Source: Linanthus parryae
Taxonomy: Eukaryota > Streptophyta > Magnoliopsida > Ericales > Polemoniaceae
Direction of reading: 5' to 3'
Length of the DNA: 64,000 bases
NCBI GenBank assembly: GCA_023055425.1
Contig: JALGPY010000001.1
Span: 30,493,001 to 30,557,000, forward strand
The translations under genes and the position numbers were made by a program. Within the stretch, counting starts at the first letter, position 1. Every line of letters starts with the position of its first letter. Positions 1-11,225 of this stretch are shown piece after piece. The notes below the pieces were generated by a model that saw nothing but the letters and a program-made list of their open reading frames with translations, was not told the DNA's origin and did no database searches.

Positions 1-1590
1 ACACTTAGCACTAATCAAATTGGGAGACTAAATCGAGGTCAAATATGGGATTTTGGTAATTGAAACACTCATAAGATATTAAAAATATACAATGATATTT
101 AACAAGGCCCACCCGAAAAACTCAAAATTCGACCTAACAGCTTATGGAGGCCGAAATTCTTAAATAAAAAGATAAAAATCATTTTTAATGAGAAAAAAAT
201 TAGAAAATTGTGGAGCAAGACTAATTTTGACAATCTTCTACATAAAATCACTCCCCTAGCTAAAATAAATGTATACCGCAAGCTAGAGAGCAAAAATAAA
301 TTAATTCTTAGATCTTCTCAAAATATGTCGTCGATTTTTTTTAATGTCATCCATCAAAAATACAAAATATTCATTGAAAAGAAATTTATTTTTTATGAAA
401 AGACATGGATGACCAAAAGAAAACTCAATTATGTTCAATTTTCACAAATAAAAAAGTAAAGACTATTGAGAAAAATCCTTTTGACCAAAAGAACGTGCAT
501 GCCCAGAATACAAACAAACATGTAATTGTGTTTGGTAGAATTTGACCATATGCAAAGAAAAACTAAGGTTCTCATACTAAAGGCGAATTTACCTTTAAAA
601 GAAAGAGAAAATAAAGATTTTCATATTGAGGCTCCTTAGGGCACGTTCTCCACTCCAGAGTGTCTAACTGGTAGCTAGGACACACTTGAATCAAGTTTCA
701 TGTTCAATTTCCTTTCTTGATGGACATTTGATACTCCATCTGCAGAGAATCTGAGACTCTGCTAAACATAGGGCATTTAAGACCATATATATATTAGAAC
801 GTTTGAGATTTTAATTTCAATTCTCTCAGTCTTAATTGCATGGCAATGCATATTATCCTCGTGAAAGGAGACATGACTTCATGTAGTAATATTTAGAGTG
901 TGTGTTGTTTACGATTTTCTCTTATGACCATCGTAACAGATAGTGAGACACAACCCATGACTTCACTTAGGTCACATCAATTGTGACGCCTTAAAGCAAT
1001 CTCAACATGAAAGCTTACCCGAGATCATTAAGTGTCCACAAATTTTCACAATGATATAACAAATATTTAACACTGAGGAACCCTTTCATGTACACAATAG
1101 AGGAAGTGTAGATAAAACCTTATGATGCACTTAAGGTCATAAAAAGGAATTTCAAAAATTTTAGGGCATTACTCCATCCTTAGCATAACTCTACATAGGA
1201 TGCGGCAGAATTAATTGTTGGTAAAAAGGCATATTCTAACCATGGAAATTCCTGGTCAAAGAAATAAAAGAAGAAAAATAATAATTCGTTGTGAAAATGA
1301 TGAGTTTTAAGTTATCTTTCAATGTTTTCATTCTTATTCAATTGTAAAATGTACTAGCAGACATATGTCTAAATGTGCACCGTCAAGGATTATGGAAGAA
1401 GTCATTGACAGTCACAATATTCGGTCATTCATCAAGCGGTATTATTTTTCATTTTAAATTCCCAATTCTCTTTCAAAAAGTGCTTCTTTTCCCATCCCAT
1501 GCACATGCATAAAAAACTCGTTTTGAAATAAATACCACATAAAACAAAATGAGAAAGGTTTATAAAGGGAAAAGTAAACAGAGACACAAG
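1..1590. other. AT-rich spacer, no gene recognised
   Basis: No open reading frame here looks like a conserved protein, and no terminal repeats or RNA gene could be seen. It lies just downstream (in minus-strand sense) of the copia RNase H fragment that follows, so part of it may be that element's decayed 3' region or LTR, but no second LTR copy is visible to prove this. Confidence 0.4.
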
Positions 1591-1599
1591 ATCAGGTGA

Positions 1600-2052
1600 T
1601 ACATACCACACCTACAGACTTCCTAGGAAAGATAAATCGTTGGGAGTCTAAGGGCGCGGTTAATATATTTGTATTTTGATCCTCGGTAGATACATATTCT
1701 AAGGTGATGACTATGTCCTCAACAATTTCCCTAATAAAATGACACATAATGCCAATATGCTTAGTTTCAGAATGTTGAACGTGGATTTTTGATATACTAA
1801 CAGCTTGGATTTCTCACGGAGCACAATCAGAGTATCTTGAGGAAACCCATAATCTTGAAGCATCTGGCGCATCCAGAGGAGTGGGCCACAACAAATTTCT
1901 GCAACCATATATTCAGCTTCAGCTGCGGACTGGGCTATGCCATTTTGCTTTATACTTTTCCAAGAAACAAGACAACTCCATATATAAAAGCAGACACCTG
2001 AAGTTCTTTTTTATCATCTACATTCCCTGTCCAATCAGCATCAGAGGTAGAA
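1600..2052 (-). pseudogene. Ty1/copia RNase H fragment
   Basis: Minus-strand translation gives the order SDADWTGN (near 2050), then AEAEYMVAEICC and LLWMRQMLQDYG, then a weak match to the HSETKHI segment. This is the usual order of the copia RNase H domain (SDADW, AEAEY, LLW, HIDIRHHF). The frame changes and stops several times and no reverse transcriptase is found upstream, so it is a decayed remnant. RNase H normally degrades the RNA strand of the RNA/DNA hybrid in reverse transcription. Confidence 0.75.
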
Positions 2053-2074
2053 AAAATGGTCATGGATGAATCAA

Positions 2075-3670
2075 AAGTATAAAAAACCCATAATATAAAG
2101 CACCTTCTATATATCAAATGATACACTTAAAATCTTTCTTATGTGATTATTTAGGCATTGTCGTGGTCGTGGTCCTCTTATGGTGGTGTCATCATGCTTC
2201 TCTCCCCAAACATATGTTGCTCTTTAGCATATCAATTTCGGGAATCTGTAGTTTTCTCTTATTGTGGCTGCAGCCGTAGTCCTGCCACTTCCACCGCCAC
2301 CGCCATTTACGTTATATAAAGGTGGTTCAGAAGATGGCATGTGAGCTGCTCTTGATGCTTCTAGGAGTTTGGACCATCGTTCGTCATTGGGCTTTCTTGG
2401 CTCACTCTTATCTTATATGGTGGCCCGTTTAATTTTTATCATTTGTTGCTATGTAGTTATTATTTAATTTATTCATGTGTAGTTTTATCTCCTCGCTAAC
2501 TAGCACCAATATTGCTGCTGCAGGTTCCATGTGTTCTTGTAGGTTTGCTGTACTTCGTATATTGCACTACTATTACTTATTAATGAAATTCTACACGTTT
2601 ATCTAAAACAGATTTGAAAAGTGTCGTCCTTTTAACATGGGTTATTCTAATTTTATTTGTATCGTTCTTTTTTTTTTCTTTGCAATTTGGCAGTAGACTA
2701 CACATGTATTTACATGTATTATCATTATATTTTTCTGCCCAATTATCCGCTATGTTTGCATTTTTAGATTACTTTGACTAGGTTAACTAAGTAAATAATG
2801 ATACACGTGTAGGCACACAAAGATTTGGTCACTCAAACAGCGCCATATGTTCTCAATTACTTGGCAAATCGGTGGATCAAAGAGCACCTATCGACAAACT
2901 ATTGTCATTAAACAACAACTTAGCATGGAGTGCATGAAAAATAAGTCATATTCTTACTTATAACATGGACCTGTCATGAAGCAACACATTGTTAAATGAT
3001 GAACAAGTAGCAAAAACCTGAAAAGTTCATACATTCATCCTCAAGATAATCGGAAAGTTCTTTAAAATATTTAAAATCTTCAAGCAAGTTCTTCACGTTC
3101 TTCAAGACCTTCAACGCATTCTTCATTGAAATCAAAAAACGCAGACGTTTGGTTTGAGCTCAAAGTGCGAATCCGTCGTTAAACTTCAAGGAGAAGTACC
3201 AAAAGATTTAAATTTATGTTTAGAATTTCACTTTTCAAATATTATAATTCGTTTCATATGTTACATCAACCAGTATTTCTTACCTCTAGTTAATCTCTTT
3301 TGTTTTCTATGTCATGAAATTTATTTGGACCACATGGACTCGTTAATATTTTCTTAATTTTGTAGACTCATCTGAAGTATGCAATATTATTATAATTTGA
3401 CAATCTTTTGTATACTGAGTTATACCCCGTGACCGATGCTTCTAAAGAAAAATTAACTAAATTTCTGATGCACAACTTAATTTCTAACACATAACATAAT
3501 CCAAGAAGATGAAGATGTAATTTACTTTACTGCCTACTCATTGTGAAGTGAGAGGGAAGGGACCACAATTTTCAAAAAAAAAAAGTGAAAAGCATATAAG
3601 CTGGCATGAATAATTCTCAGCCATTTGATCATCTTCAAATCTAACATCTTTGAGTGATAGTCCCTTCTCC
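2075..3670. other. AT-rich spacer, no gene recognised
   Basis: No conserved protein, RNA gene or clear transposon terminus could be seen. Short frames occur but none matches a family I know. Confidence 0.4.
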
Positions 3671-3673
3671 TTT

Positions 3674-3800
3674 AGGGTTTGAGTTTAGTTATATAGTTCT
3701 GGGTCCTTTAGGGCTGGAAAAATGGATATTGACACGATAACCCGACACGAACACGACATGAAGTTATAGGGTTTGAGTTTAGTTATATAGGTCTGGGTCA
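3674..3800 (+). repeat. 32-bp direct repeat, 95 bp apart
   Basis: A segment starting AGGGTTTGAGTTTAGTTATA occurs at 3674-3705 and again at 3769-3800, with one mismatch in 32 bp. The second copy lies inside the left end of the hAT-like element, so this is a local duplication that occurred with or after its insertion. Confidence 0.7.
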
Positions 3801-4285
3801 TACACGGGTCAACATGATTCGACCTGACGCTTAATAGATCGGGTGTGGGTTGACTCACAAAACCCATTTACGACCCGCGTAACCCGCACTTCTTAAACAA
3901 GTCACCCATTTAACATTTAAACACAACGCGGCACGTTTAAACCCGTATTTAAAATCCAATATTTTTTGTTATATATAACTAATATACTAGATATTATGAT
4001 GATCAAGAATCATAGTTGTTTTTGAGAACTAGAATCATAGTTGTTGCCAACACAACTTATTTGGATTGATTATTTGTGTAATTTCTTTTATTACGTAATA
4101 ATTTTTTGTGACTTTAAAATAAACAGGTTACACGTTGGATAACCCGTTTATTATTTAGTTCAGGTAAGGGTCCGTAGTACCGGACACGTTTAATATATGG
4201 GTCCGGTTCGATTTTGCCCTATATGGGTCTCGACACGAATATGACCTGATACGAACACGACCCGTGACACGAATTGCCGCCCCTA
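3709..4285. mobile_element. hAT-like non-autonomous element
   Basis: The left end reads TAGGGCTGG and the right end, reverse-complemented, reads TAGGGGCGG, followed on both sides by GACACGAACACGACC-type sequence in opposite orientation. These fit hAT-type terminal inverted repeats. No transposase is present. I could not find an 8-bp target duplication, so the exact ends are uncertain. The left arm contains the local duplication described separately. Confidence 0.5.
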
Positions 4286-4329
4286 AGTAGATAGATTCTT
4301 ATAGTAACATCGGCTAGGCAAAGTTGCCT

Positions 4330-4370
4330 TATGAGTCAAATATGACGAATTATTTGGGACGGAGAGAGCA
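4330..4370. repeat. Possible Stowaway-type MITE end
   Basis: GGGACGGAGAGAG near 4354-4366 resembles the right terminal repeat of Stowaway MITEs. No partner end was found nearby. Confidence 0.25.
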
Positions 4371-4718
4371 TATAGTATGAAATGTCTTTTGTTGATGACG
4401 TGGGAACTTTCTGACATAGGTATAGACTACATCATCCACTCTATTTTTATATTTTATTATTTTACCTTCTTTTAGTAGATTTTGATTTCACACCCACAAA
4501 TATATTTCTATATTGGGTAAAAGATATTTTGCACCCTCTAACTATGGACAAAATACATATTGCCCCCTGATTTATGGATAAATACATTTTACACCCCTGT
4601 CAGTAGATGAAGGGTGGACAAATACCACCCTTTGTTACAATCAGTTAGTGGAGGGGTGTAAACTGACTTTTTGTGACCATTTTACCCTTATTGATTGTGG
4701 ACAAATACCACCCTTTGA

Positions 4719-4945
4719 TTGTTTATTATAATCTTCATCATGTTCTTGATGTTCTTGGTATTGTCGAGCACCACCTCCACTACCGCCAAATCTCCACCAC
4801 CAACACCACCCCCGCCACCACCACCTAAACCGCCACCGCCAGCGCCACCGCCAACACCAACCCCAACAACATCAACAATAGTAACAACAACACCATCATC
4901 ATCATCAATCAACATCATCATCATCAGGAACATCAATAACAAGAA
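4719..4945. repeat. Low-complexity CCACCx / ATC-rich tract
   Basis: The plus strand is rich in CCACCACC- and ATCATC-type repeats and would encode a run of prolines, then threonines, serines and isoleucines. This is simple-sequence DNA inside the Pack-MULE, and a proline-rich reading frame across it (4719-5102) is probably not a real gene. Confidence 0.6.
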
Positions 4946-4984
4946 GAGGTGGAGGGAGGAGACATCAGGATTTCATAAAAAAAA

Positions 4985-5146
4985 AAACTTCAAAATATTT
5001 GGGGAAGAAGACCACTCCAGCACACCCCAATTGGAGTACCAATTTGTAAGCACTTGTCGATCGAGCAATCTCGAACTCCGATATGAAATCGGTGTCGATT
5101 AAAACCCTCTCGCCGTCAATAATCACATCCATGTACTCGTAATCGC
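4985..5146 (-). pseudogene. Captured exon of a DUF506 (PDDEXK-like) gene
   Basis: On the minus strand an AG splice acceptor (complement of 5147-5150, preceded by a T-rich tract) is followed directly by DYEYMDVIIDGERVLID and then SEFEIARSTSAYK. This block is characteristic of the plant DUF506 family, whose function is not well defined. Similarity fades after residue 40 or so and the rest of the gene is absent. Keeping an intron boundary shows the fragment came from genomic DNA and not from a cDNA. It lies inside the Pack-MULE, antisense to the other captured fragment. Confidence 0.8.
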
Positions 5147-5250
5147 CTGCAAAAATTAAACCCAGAAAAAAAATTCAGTCCAAGATCGGAAACAAATCCG
5201 ACTAAATCTTCTAGGAGGCAAATCAGGGAAATGGGATTTACCGGCAGGAT

Positions 5251-5720
5251 ATTTTGAAATCAAAATCCAGAGCATTAAAGATCTACAGCAATTTGAAGAA
5301 AGTGAAACAGGCGATTTCTCCCGGCAGGAAGCTCCCCAGCTTCATCAATTCGATCTTCAAAGCCAAGAACTCCAACACTTCGTCATCAATCGAAGACGCA
5401 TACACAGAGATGAAAACGAAATCAGCTTAAACGTTGACATGTTCATCGGCTTCCTCTTCTTACAGATCTTGCTTAACGGCCTAAACCTCCATTCTTCCAA
5501 AGGGATTACTCAACAATGGAGAGAATTGAACGTCAGATTATACCAGGTGAACGTGGTCGTGGATGAAGATAGTCGTCTCTGTGGACAGAAAATCATTTAC
5601 GGAGACGTACCGACAAGAACACAAACGACGGCTATGGATATACCAAAACAAAGTATGATTGAAGACGAAGAAGAAGACGATGAAGCTATGAGTGACGTGA
5701 GTTCAGATTTATTCGATTAG
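5251..5720 (+). pseudogene. Captured BIG GRAIN 1-like gene fragment
   Basis: Three segments match the BIG GRAIN 1 (BG1) family in order. The first, from 5251, reads KSRALKIYSNLKKVKQ then AISPGRKLPSFINSIF. The second, after an in-frame stop near 5430, reads TCSSASSSYRSCLT. The third, after a frame change, reads NVVVDEDSRLCGQK and ends with an acidic tail, EDDEAMSDVSSDLFD, at 5720. BG1 proteins are known as plasma-membrane-associated regulators of auxin response and transport. The stop and the frameshift make this copy a pseudogene, and the N terminus and the segment before the acidic tail are missing. It sits wholly inside the Pack-MULE. Confidence 0.8.
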
Positions 5721-6132
5721 AACACCTACCCGAATTTAGAGGAGAGAGGAAAGGGGGGGGAGAGATAAGGTTAGGGTTTGGAAATGAGGAGGAGAACGAA
5801 GGAAATGACATATATAGTGGGATAATTTGTAAACATTTCAGGGGTATTTTTGTCTTTTCACCTGTCTGTTAGTTCACCGTCAGTTTTTAACTCTGACAAA
5901 GGTGTCAAATGTACTTTTCCATAAATCAGGGGGCAAAATGTCTTTAGTCCATAGTCGGAGGGTGGAAATGTCTTTTACCCTTCTATATTTATAGTTTAAG
6001 CCCGTGAGCTCATCTATTTTGGTTTAGATTTAGTTGTTAGCCACCACTCTAGCATATTCTTAATTAAATCTTTCGTTCATGCATCATTTAGTCTTTGGGT
6101 GCACACCGATGAACACTTTATCTAGTGGACCA

Positions 6133-7564
6133 TGTTGGAATAGATGCCCTAGAGGCAATCTAGTTTAGTATGAATTTATGTGTGGCTAGAAAAATTCATT
6201 TATTATTTATTGGATATTTAATATAATGAAGTCCTTTGATTTACAATTGTGTTGTGTATCGTAAATATCCCTAGTCCAGTATAATGATTAATGAGACAAT
6301 CATCTATAGACTAGTATTGGGTTGGATTGATATGGAGATATCATGATCCAACACATAGGTGTGCATTAAGGGTAATGACGCGCTGGATTGACCCATCTCC
6401 GAGAAGGCTACATATAAGTTATGTTAAGTCACAAGCGCTTCTCGCGGTGAAATGGTATTGTCATCCTTAGACTTGAAGTCGCTAGATATTCTAGTTGTGG
6501 ATTATTGTGATTTTGGTAACGTTAAACGCTACACCGTAACTGGGTAGTTATAAAGGCGTGTACCAGATACAATAAGAAGCAAGCTTAGAGATCGTAGTGG
6601 ACGTAGATAGAATTTGTCCCTCCCACATAACGGGAGCAAATATCCTAGGCCACTCGAGGGAAAGTGCTTATAGAATGTCTGGCCAGACTCAAATAAATCA
6701 ATATGGGATATCGATGTTATTTGCACGAATAAGGCTATTCCCATGGATCGAGAAACTGTGGATTGGATATACGAGTGTGACTTGTATGTCTCCTGTCCAA
6801 TCCGGGTATAGAGACAAAGAGATGAGACAATTACTTGTACAAGGTTTGTCAAGATGACTATTCTATTAGTTGGCTAGAATGGATGTTTTGCAAGAAACCC
6901 CTCCATATTAGCAAATTGTTGCTACCAACTAGATAGAACCTATGGGGTCACACGCTATATAGAGTTGAACTAGATTTTGGAATTAATTAATTGGATTAAT
7001 TAATTAGCAGGATCACTTTGCAATACCGTGCAAACTTAGTAGGGACTAATTTGTAAGGAAGGGACTAAATTGAATTCTAGTAGGACTAGAATAGGTCCTT
7101 TAGGTAGTTGGCAAGAATTTGTTGGACTATATAAAGGACACTCCTTCCTTCCTTCCCACACTTATGACCTTATTGATCATAACTTGAGTGGGAGAGAACA
7201 AAAAAGAGAGAGCAAGCAAGCAAGAGAGGAGCCGCCGCCCCTCCCTCGCCGCCGCCCCTCCCTGTCGGCCACAAGGAGGCCGAACACCTCCTTGTTCGTC
7301 TCGTTTTGCGTGATTCTTCTTCCTCTTCCTCTTTCCGGGCTAGCACCAAGGATTGGAATATCTAGTATTCAACTCTAGGCGTGGATCAACTATAGAGAAC
7401 GTGACACAATTCGCGTTTGAAGTCATCAAAGGAGAACCCTAAGGTGTGTTATCGATTTCTTCCTTTACCATCGTTATGTCTCTTGACTTGTGATCCTTGG
7501 AGGGTTTTGCATGGGTTATGATTGTTTGTGTTTCCATTGCGCATCCATGAATCCAAACCCTACA
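6133..7564 (+). mobile_element. Copia solo LTR (same family as the LTR at 61561)
   Basis: The 1432-bp segment begins TGTTGGAAT and ends AACCCTACA, and it aligns in inverse orientation with the LTR at 61561-63107. The flanks are GACCA (6128-6132) and TACCA (7565-7569), a 5-bp duplication with one mismatch. No PBS or polypurine tract with coding sequence lies next to it, so it is a solo LTR, the usual product of recombination between the two LTRs of a retrotransposon. It differs from the other copy by many substitutions and indels and lacks that copy's iterated palindrome. Confidence 0.88.
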
Positions 7565-8456
7565 TACCACACTAGGGAATTAACTAGAAAACTCGAGCTG
7601 ACAAGCTCGAAACTGAAAATACTGATAGACACTCATTAAATACCTTCAAAGTTTTCCTCAAAAAAAATACCTTCAAAGTTGGAACTCAAAACAAGCACCA
7701 AAAATTTTAGGGTAAATTTCACTTACACCCCCTCAGTTTAGGAAGATCTTCACTTATACTCCTTCTTGTTTGGAAATCTTCACATACACCCCTTCTTAAA
7801 CCCAAACTTAATTTCACTTACACCCCTTATGTGCAATACCGTCAGTTAGTGTATGGGGAGTAGGTGAGGTGCACTTTTCTGGAACAATTTTGCCCTCACA
7901 TGGTGTAATGTCCGTTGACACCACCTCACCATGACTACCACCAACCACCCCACAATCACCACCAAAAACTCGTCCTCCTGTTCATCTTCCTCATCTGCTT
8001 CTTCTTCTTCTTCTTCTTCAATCAACCCAAACGTCATTACCAAGATCGAATATAATCATCAAAAAGTTCCCAATTAAAATGCAGAAATCATATAACAAAA
8101 AGCCCAAAAGACAAGAAATACAAAAGTTATATAGGAAACAAAATCAAAATTTCAAATAGCCAAACCCAAGGAAGCACTGGAGGAAGCCAAGGGTACTAAA
8201 ATATTACCCCCACTTCTTTGCATTTGGACGCAACATTAGAAGATGTTTGAGACATTAATCTCATCACAAAATTTTGTAAAATTCAGTTTTCTTTTGAATA
8301 CTCTTGTCTCTTGTTCGTGGTATGTTTGTCAGCACCTAGAGGAATCCAAAATGCCCCTGACAAGACTCAGTCATTCTTTAATCCACATGTTTCAAGTATC
8401 AATTCCCAAATTCGCAGTTTCAGCCGAAATTTGATCTTACCAACGATGAAAGTGCA

Positions 8457-8843
8457 TTAGTTCATACTCAAATTTGAAGACCAAATCGAATCAATTGAAG
8501 CTATTATTCCACCTTTTGTGCCTGAGATTTTACTCGTCGGAATATTATTTGACTTCCATCCAGGAAAAGAGGAAAATTTCTCAACATTGGGAATCTGTTT
8601 CTGGAACTGGGGTTCGAAATTGCTGGGTTTGGTGGATAGCGATGAATCCTGGGTGGATAGCGGTAGAATTGCAATACTGGCCGACGACCGGAGATGCGGT
8701 TCTACTTCTTCAAGCCGGAAACGTGGTTGGTTGGTGTCCCCTGAATTCCTCTCAACACCTTCTGCTTCGTTGGTCGCCCTCGACGCTGCTAAACCAAACC
8801 TTAGAACCCTAGATCTTGGACACAGTAACGGTGCCGTCAGCAA
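8457..8843 (-). other. ORF of unknown origin inside a MULE
   Basis: A 128-codon frame runs on the minus strand and an overlapping 113-codon frame on the plus strand (8518-8856). Neither matches a family I recognise. The minus-strand frame is richer in serine, proline and charged residues, as in plant organelle-targeted or disordered N termini. It may be part of a captured host gene, as in the element at 4515, but I cannot name it. No splice sites or domain could be assigned. Confidence 0.3.
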
Positions 8844-8937
8844 TCTAGAGAGATAGAGAGCCGGTGTTGTGGCGATTTGGTGATGGTGGTTGGCGGTGGC
8901 GGCAGAGGAGGAGAAGCGAAAGAGAGAGAGAAAGGAG

Positions 8938-9125
8938 CAGGGGCGGAGGCAGGAATATCGAAGTAGTGCGGCACAATCATACTTTGTAAATAAAGGTGGG
9001 GCATTTTCCTAATTTTACCTAGGGCACCATTGAAAATTTATGATATAAATAGGGGTATTTGTGTTATTTTTTGGAACTAGGGTGCGGCACGTGCCCCACC
9101 GTGCCGCACTCTAGCTCCGCCCCTG
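8938..9125. mobile_element. Small hAT element nested in the MULE
   Basis: The 188-bp element has terminal inverted repeats CAGGGGCGGAG at the left and CTCCGCCCCTG at the right. It is flanked by a perfect 8-bp direct repeat, GAAAGGAG, at 8930-8937 and 9126-9133. The 8-bp duplication and CAGGGGCGG ends identify the hAT superfamily. It has no coding capacity. It lies inside the MULE at 7710-9361 and so is younger than it. Confidence 0.92.
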
Positions 9126-9399
9126 GAAAGGAGATGAACATGGGTGGCCGATGAGCATCGAAAGAGCAAGAGAGGACGATAGGGTTAGAGAAAGATGAGT
9201 TTCTGTTATGTCAATTTGTCTCTTGTCTGAAGGCATAATGGTCTCTTCAGATAGACTGTTAGTCTCAGTTAGTAAGAAGGGGTGTATGTGAAGATTTCCC
9301 AACAAGAAGGGGTGTAAGTGAAGATCTCCCTAAACTGAAGGGGTGTAAGTGAAATTTACCCAAAATTTTAACATGTACTATCTCAGTTAATAATTTTTT

Positions 9400-9560
9400 C
9401 ATGGTATTTTAGAATAAACTTTCCTCTATAACACCATGCAAATATTACCAAATTCTTGTATCGTTTAGCTAATCAAATCACCGGATGAAAGTAACCCAGT
9501 GAATAGTGACAAAAAGTGAAGTAGGCTGAAACAGGCGAAACAGAGGTAGTAAGACCGACC
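9400..9560. repeat. Fragment of a recurrent MITE
   Basis: Sequence around ACCAAATTCTTGTATCGTTT then GCTAATCAAATCACCGG resembles the middle of the Stowaway-like MITE at 10503-10729, which has ACAAAATTCTTACATGG then GCTAATCAAATCGTTAG. It ends near AAACAGAGGTAGTA. The left end is not recognisable. Confidence 0.5.
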
Positions 9561-9569
9561 GGCTGAACT

Positions 9570-10500
9570 ACACCACAAAAGGACATAGTATTCTCCCTAT
9601 GTATTGAAACAACCATTATATGTGCTAGGTGAAAACAACCTAACCCGCCGTTATGTATAAATGGTTTCACGACCATCTATACACACATGAAACTCCACGG
9701 GAATACTGCAAAATTGTTAGTTAATAGTGTACATTATTAATATTTCTTTATAAAGGCTCAACTACATACACACCTCTATTATTTAGTAGTAGAGAAAGAC
9801 ATTTCGTGAAGTTTCTAAAATTGTCAGGGAGATATAGAGAATGCTGCTTTAAGGTGGGGAGGAGTTATGTCTGGGTATAAAAATGAAAAATCTGTTAGCA
9901 GCATCATCCTTTTTCACCCTTTGCATTCAATTCTTAGATTTCCGAAAGAGAAAGCCTTGTATAATACCACTAGCACCACCCACATCTTTTCTTTTATCCT
10001 ATCATTCACATGCATGGAACATCTCTGCAGTTATGTACTAGTGATAACTAGTTTGGTATATTATGATTACACAATAATTTGATGCCAAAATAACTTTCTA
10101 GAAAGTATCGTGAATTATGAATGTTGTATTGTCTGAGATCACGTAGGGATTTCTCCCAACATCCTCCTAACCATATGGAGGCAGAATGCAATTTCTCAAC
10201 CGCATGAGTTATTTTCACGAATTTTATCATGTTGACCATCAATGATCCCAACAATTATCGCACATCAAAACTTGACTCACATCTAAAATGTACTTTCAAC
10301 AATATCTAAAACTACTACGATGGTTAAAATGTCTATATACCTATATATAGGAGGTTTAAATGTCTTTCACCTTTTGTGACGTGTGAATCCGACTCTGATC
10401 AATAGACTCGTAGCTAAGAAAGTCGATAAACAACACTTTAAATCTTTAATCATCTCAAAATTTCGAAATTTAGACTCCTGTTGACTAACACACAAGGATG
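9570..10500. other. AT-rich spacer, no gene recognised
   Basis: No conserved reading frame, RNA gene or transposon end could be supported here. Confidence 0.4.
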
Positions 10501-10502
10501 TA

Positions 10503-10729
10503 CTCCCTTTGTTTCACCAGGGTCTTCAAAAACTTATTCGGGTATTATTTGGGTTTAGCGATTTCGGTAGCAAAACAAAACAAGAATTTGATAATTTTTT
10601 GGGATATCGTTGAGTAAATGTTACTCTACTATACTATGAAAAGATTACAAAATTCTTACATGGTTTTGCTAATCAAATCGTTAGGTCCAAGTAATACCCA
10701 ATTTTGAAGAATCTGGCAAAACAGAGGAG
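10503..10729. mobile_element. Stowaway-like MITE
   Basis: The left end is CTCCCTTTGTTT, and the right end, reverse-complemented, is CTCCTCTGTTTT. Both are flanked by TA (10501-10502 and 10730-10731), the target duplication of Tc1/mariner-type Stowaway MITEs. It is 227 bp with no coding capacity, and lies about 500 bp upstream of the host gene's start codon. Confidence 0.8.
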
Positions 10730-11132
10730 TATGCCCTTAGTCTTGAACCGTGAGTCATGACTCATGACACATTAGGGGTTAAAGTGCCATGATAGTAGTC
10801 TTAATTCAGCTGCAAGAGCCAGTCGGATTAAGAATGTAAAGATACCGTAGTTTGGGCTAAAGTTAGTTCAAGAACTCCATCCACTAGAGACACCATACTG
10901 ATCACCACCGTCACCGTTTACTGAATGAAAACTTCAAACCGGTCCCCACCAAGAAGAAGGAAAGAGACAAAACCAAGTCATTCCCATAACACTCTTCACT
11001 CCCCAGTCCACACCTCCAAAACCTTCAACTTGTCTTTTCCCATACCGTACAAACGGAACGGTGGCAAAGTCGTTATTTCTTATCCCCTCATGGGCTGTCT
11101 TTTACCCGAAATCGTCTCCGATCACTCTCTCC

Positions 11133-11140
11133 TATAAATA
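11133..11140 (+). promoter_or_regulatory. TATA box of the host gene
   Basis: TATAAATA lies 93 bp before the ATG at 11226, with pyrimidine-rich DNA on both sides. Transcription would be expected to start about 25-35 bp downstream, near 11165, giving a 5' leader of roughly 60 bp. This is why the upstream in-frame ATG at 11061, which precedes the TATA box, is not accepted as the start. Confidence 0.75.
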
Positions 11141-11225
11141 TTCCTCTCTTTCTTACACTAAAAAGAAAGTAAACCCTCTTCCCCGTGAAAATCGGAGGGT
11201 CCTTTTTTGTGTACAAACGGTCGAA

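Larger units (their letters stand above)
4515..5980. mobile_element. Pack-MULE with two captured gene fragments
   Basis: The element is 1466 bp, with long terminal inverted repeats of about 85-100 bp that begin GGGTAAAAGA at both ends. It is flanked by a perfect 9-bp direct repeat, TTCTATATT, at 4506-4514 and 5981-5989. Nine-bp target duplications with long TIRs are the signature of Mutator-like elements. There is no transposase inside. Instead the interior holds a BIG GRAIN 1-like coding fragment on the plus strand and a DUF506 exon on the minus strand, which makes it a Pack-MULE. Transposition would need a MURA transposase from elsewhere. Confidence 0.92.
7710..9361. mobile_element. Non-autonomous Mutator-like element
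   Basis: The element is 1652 bp with TIRs of about 100 bp beginning GGGTAAATTTCACTTACACC on both ends. It is flanked by a perfect 9-bp direct repeat, AAAATTTTA, at 7701-7709 and 9362-9370. No transposase is seen. The interior looks like captured genomic sequence of unknown origin (see 8457-8843), and a hAT element has since inserted at 8938. Its TIRs differ from those of the Pack-MULE at 4515, so it is a separate family. Confidence 0.92.

Noticed and set aside
4719..5102. Proline-rich 127-codon frame that could be an extensin-like secreted protein
   Set aside because: It runs across simple repeats and then over the antisense strand of the DUF506 exon, so it is not a gene in its own right.
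11061..11225. Upstream in-frame ATG that would add 55 residues to the host protein
   Set aside because: It lies before the TATA box and the extension has no conserved character.
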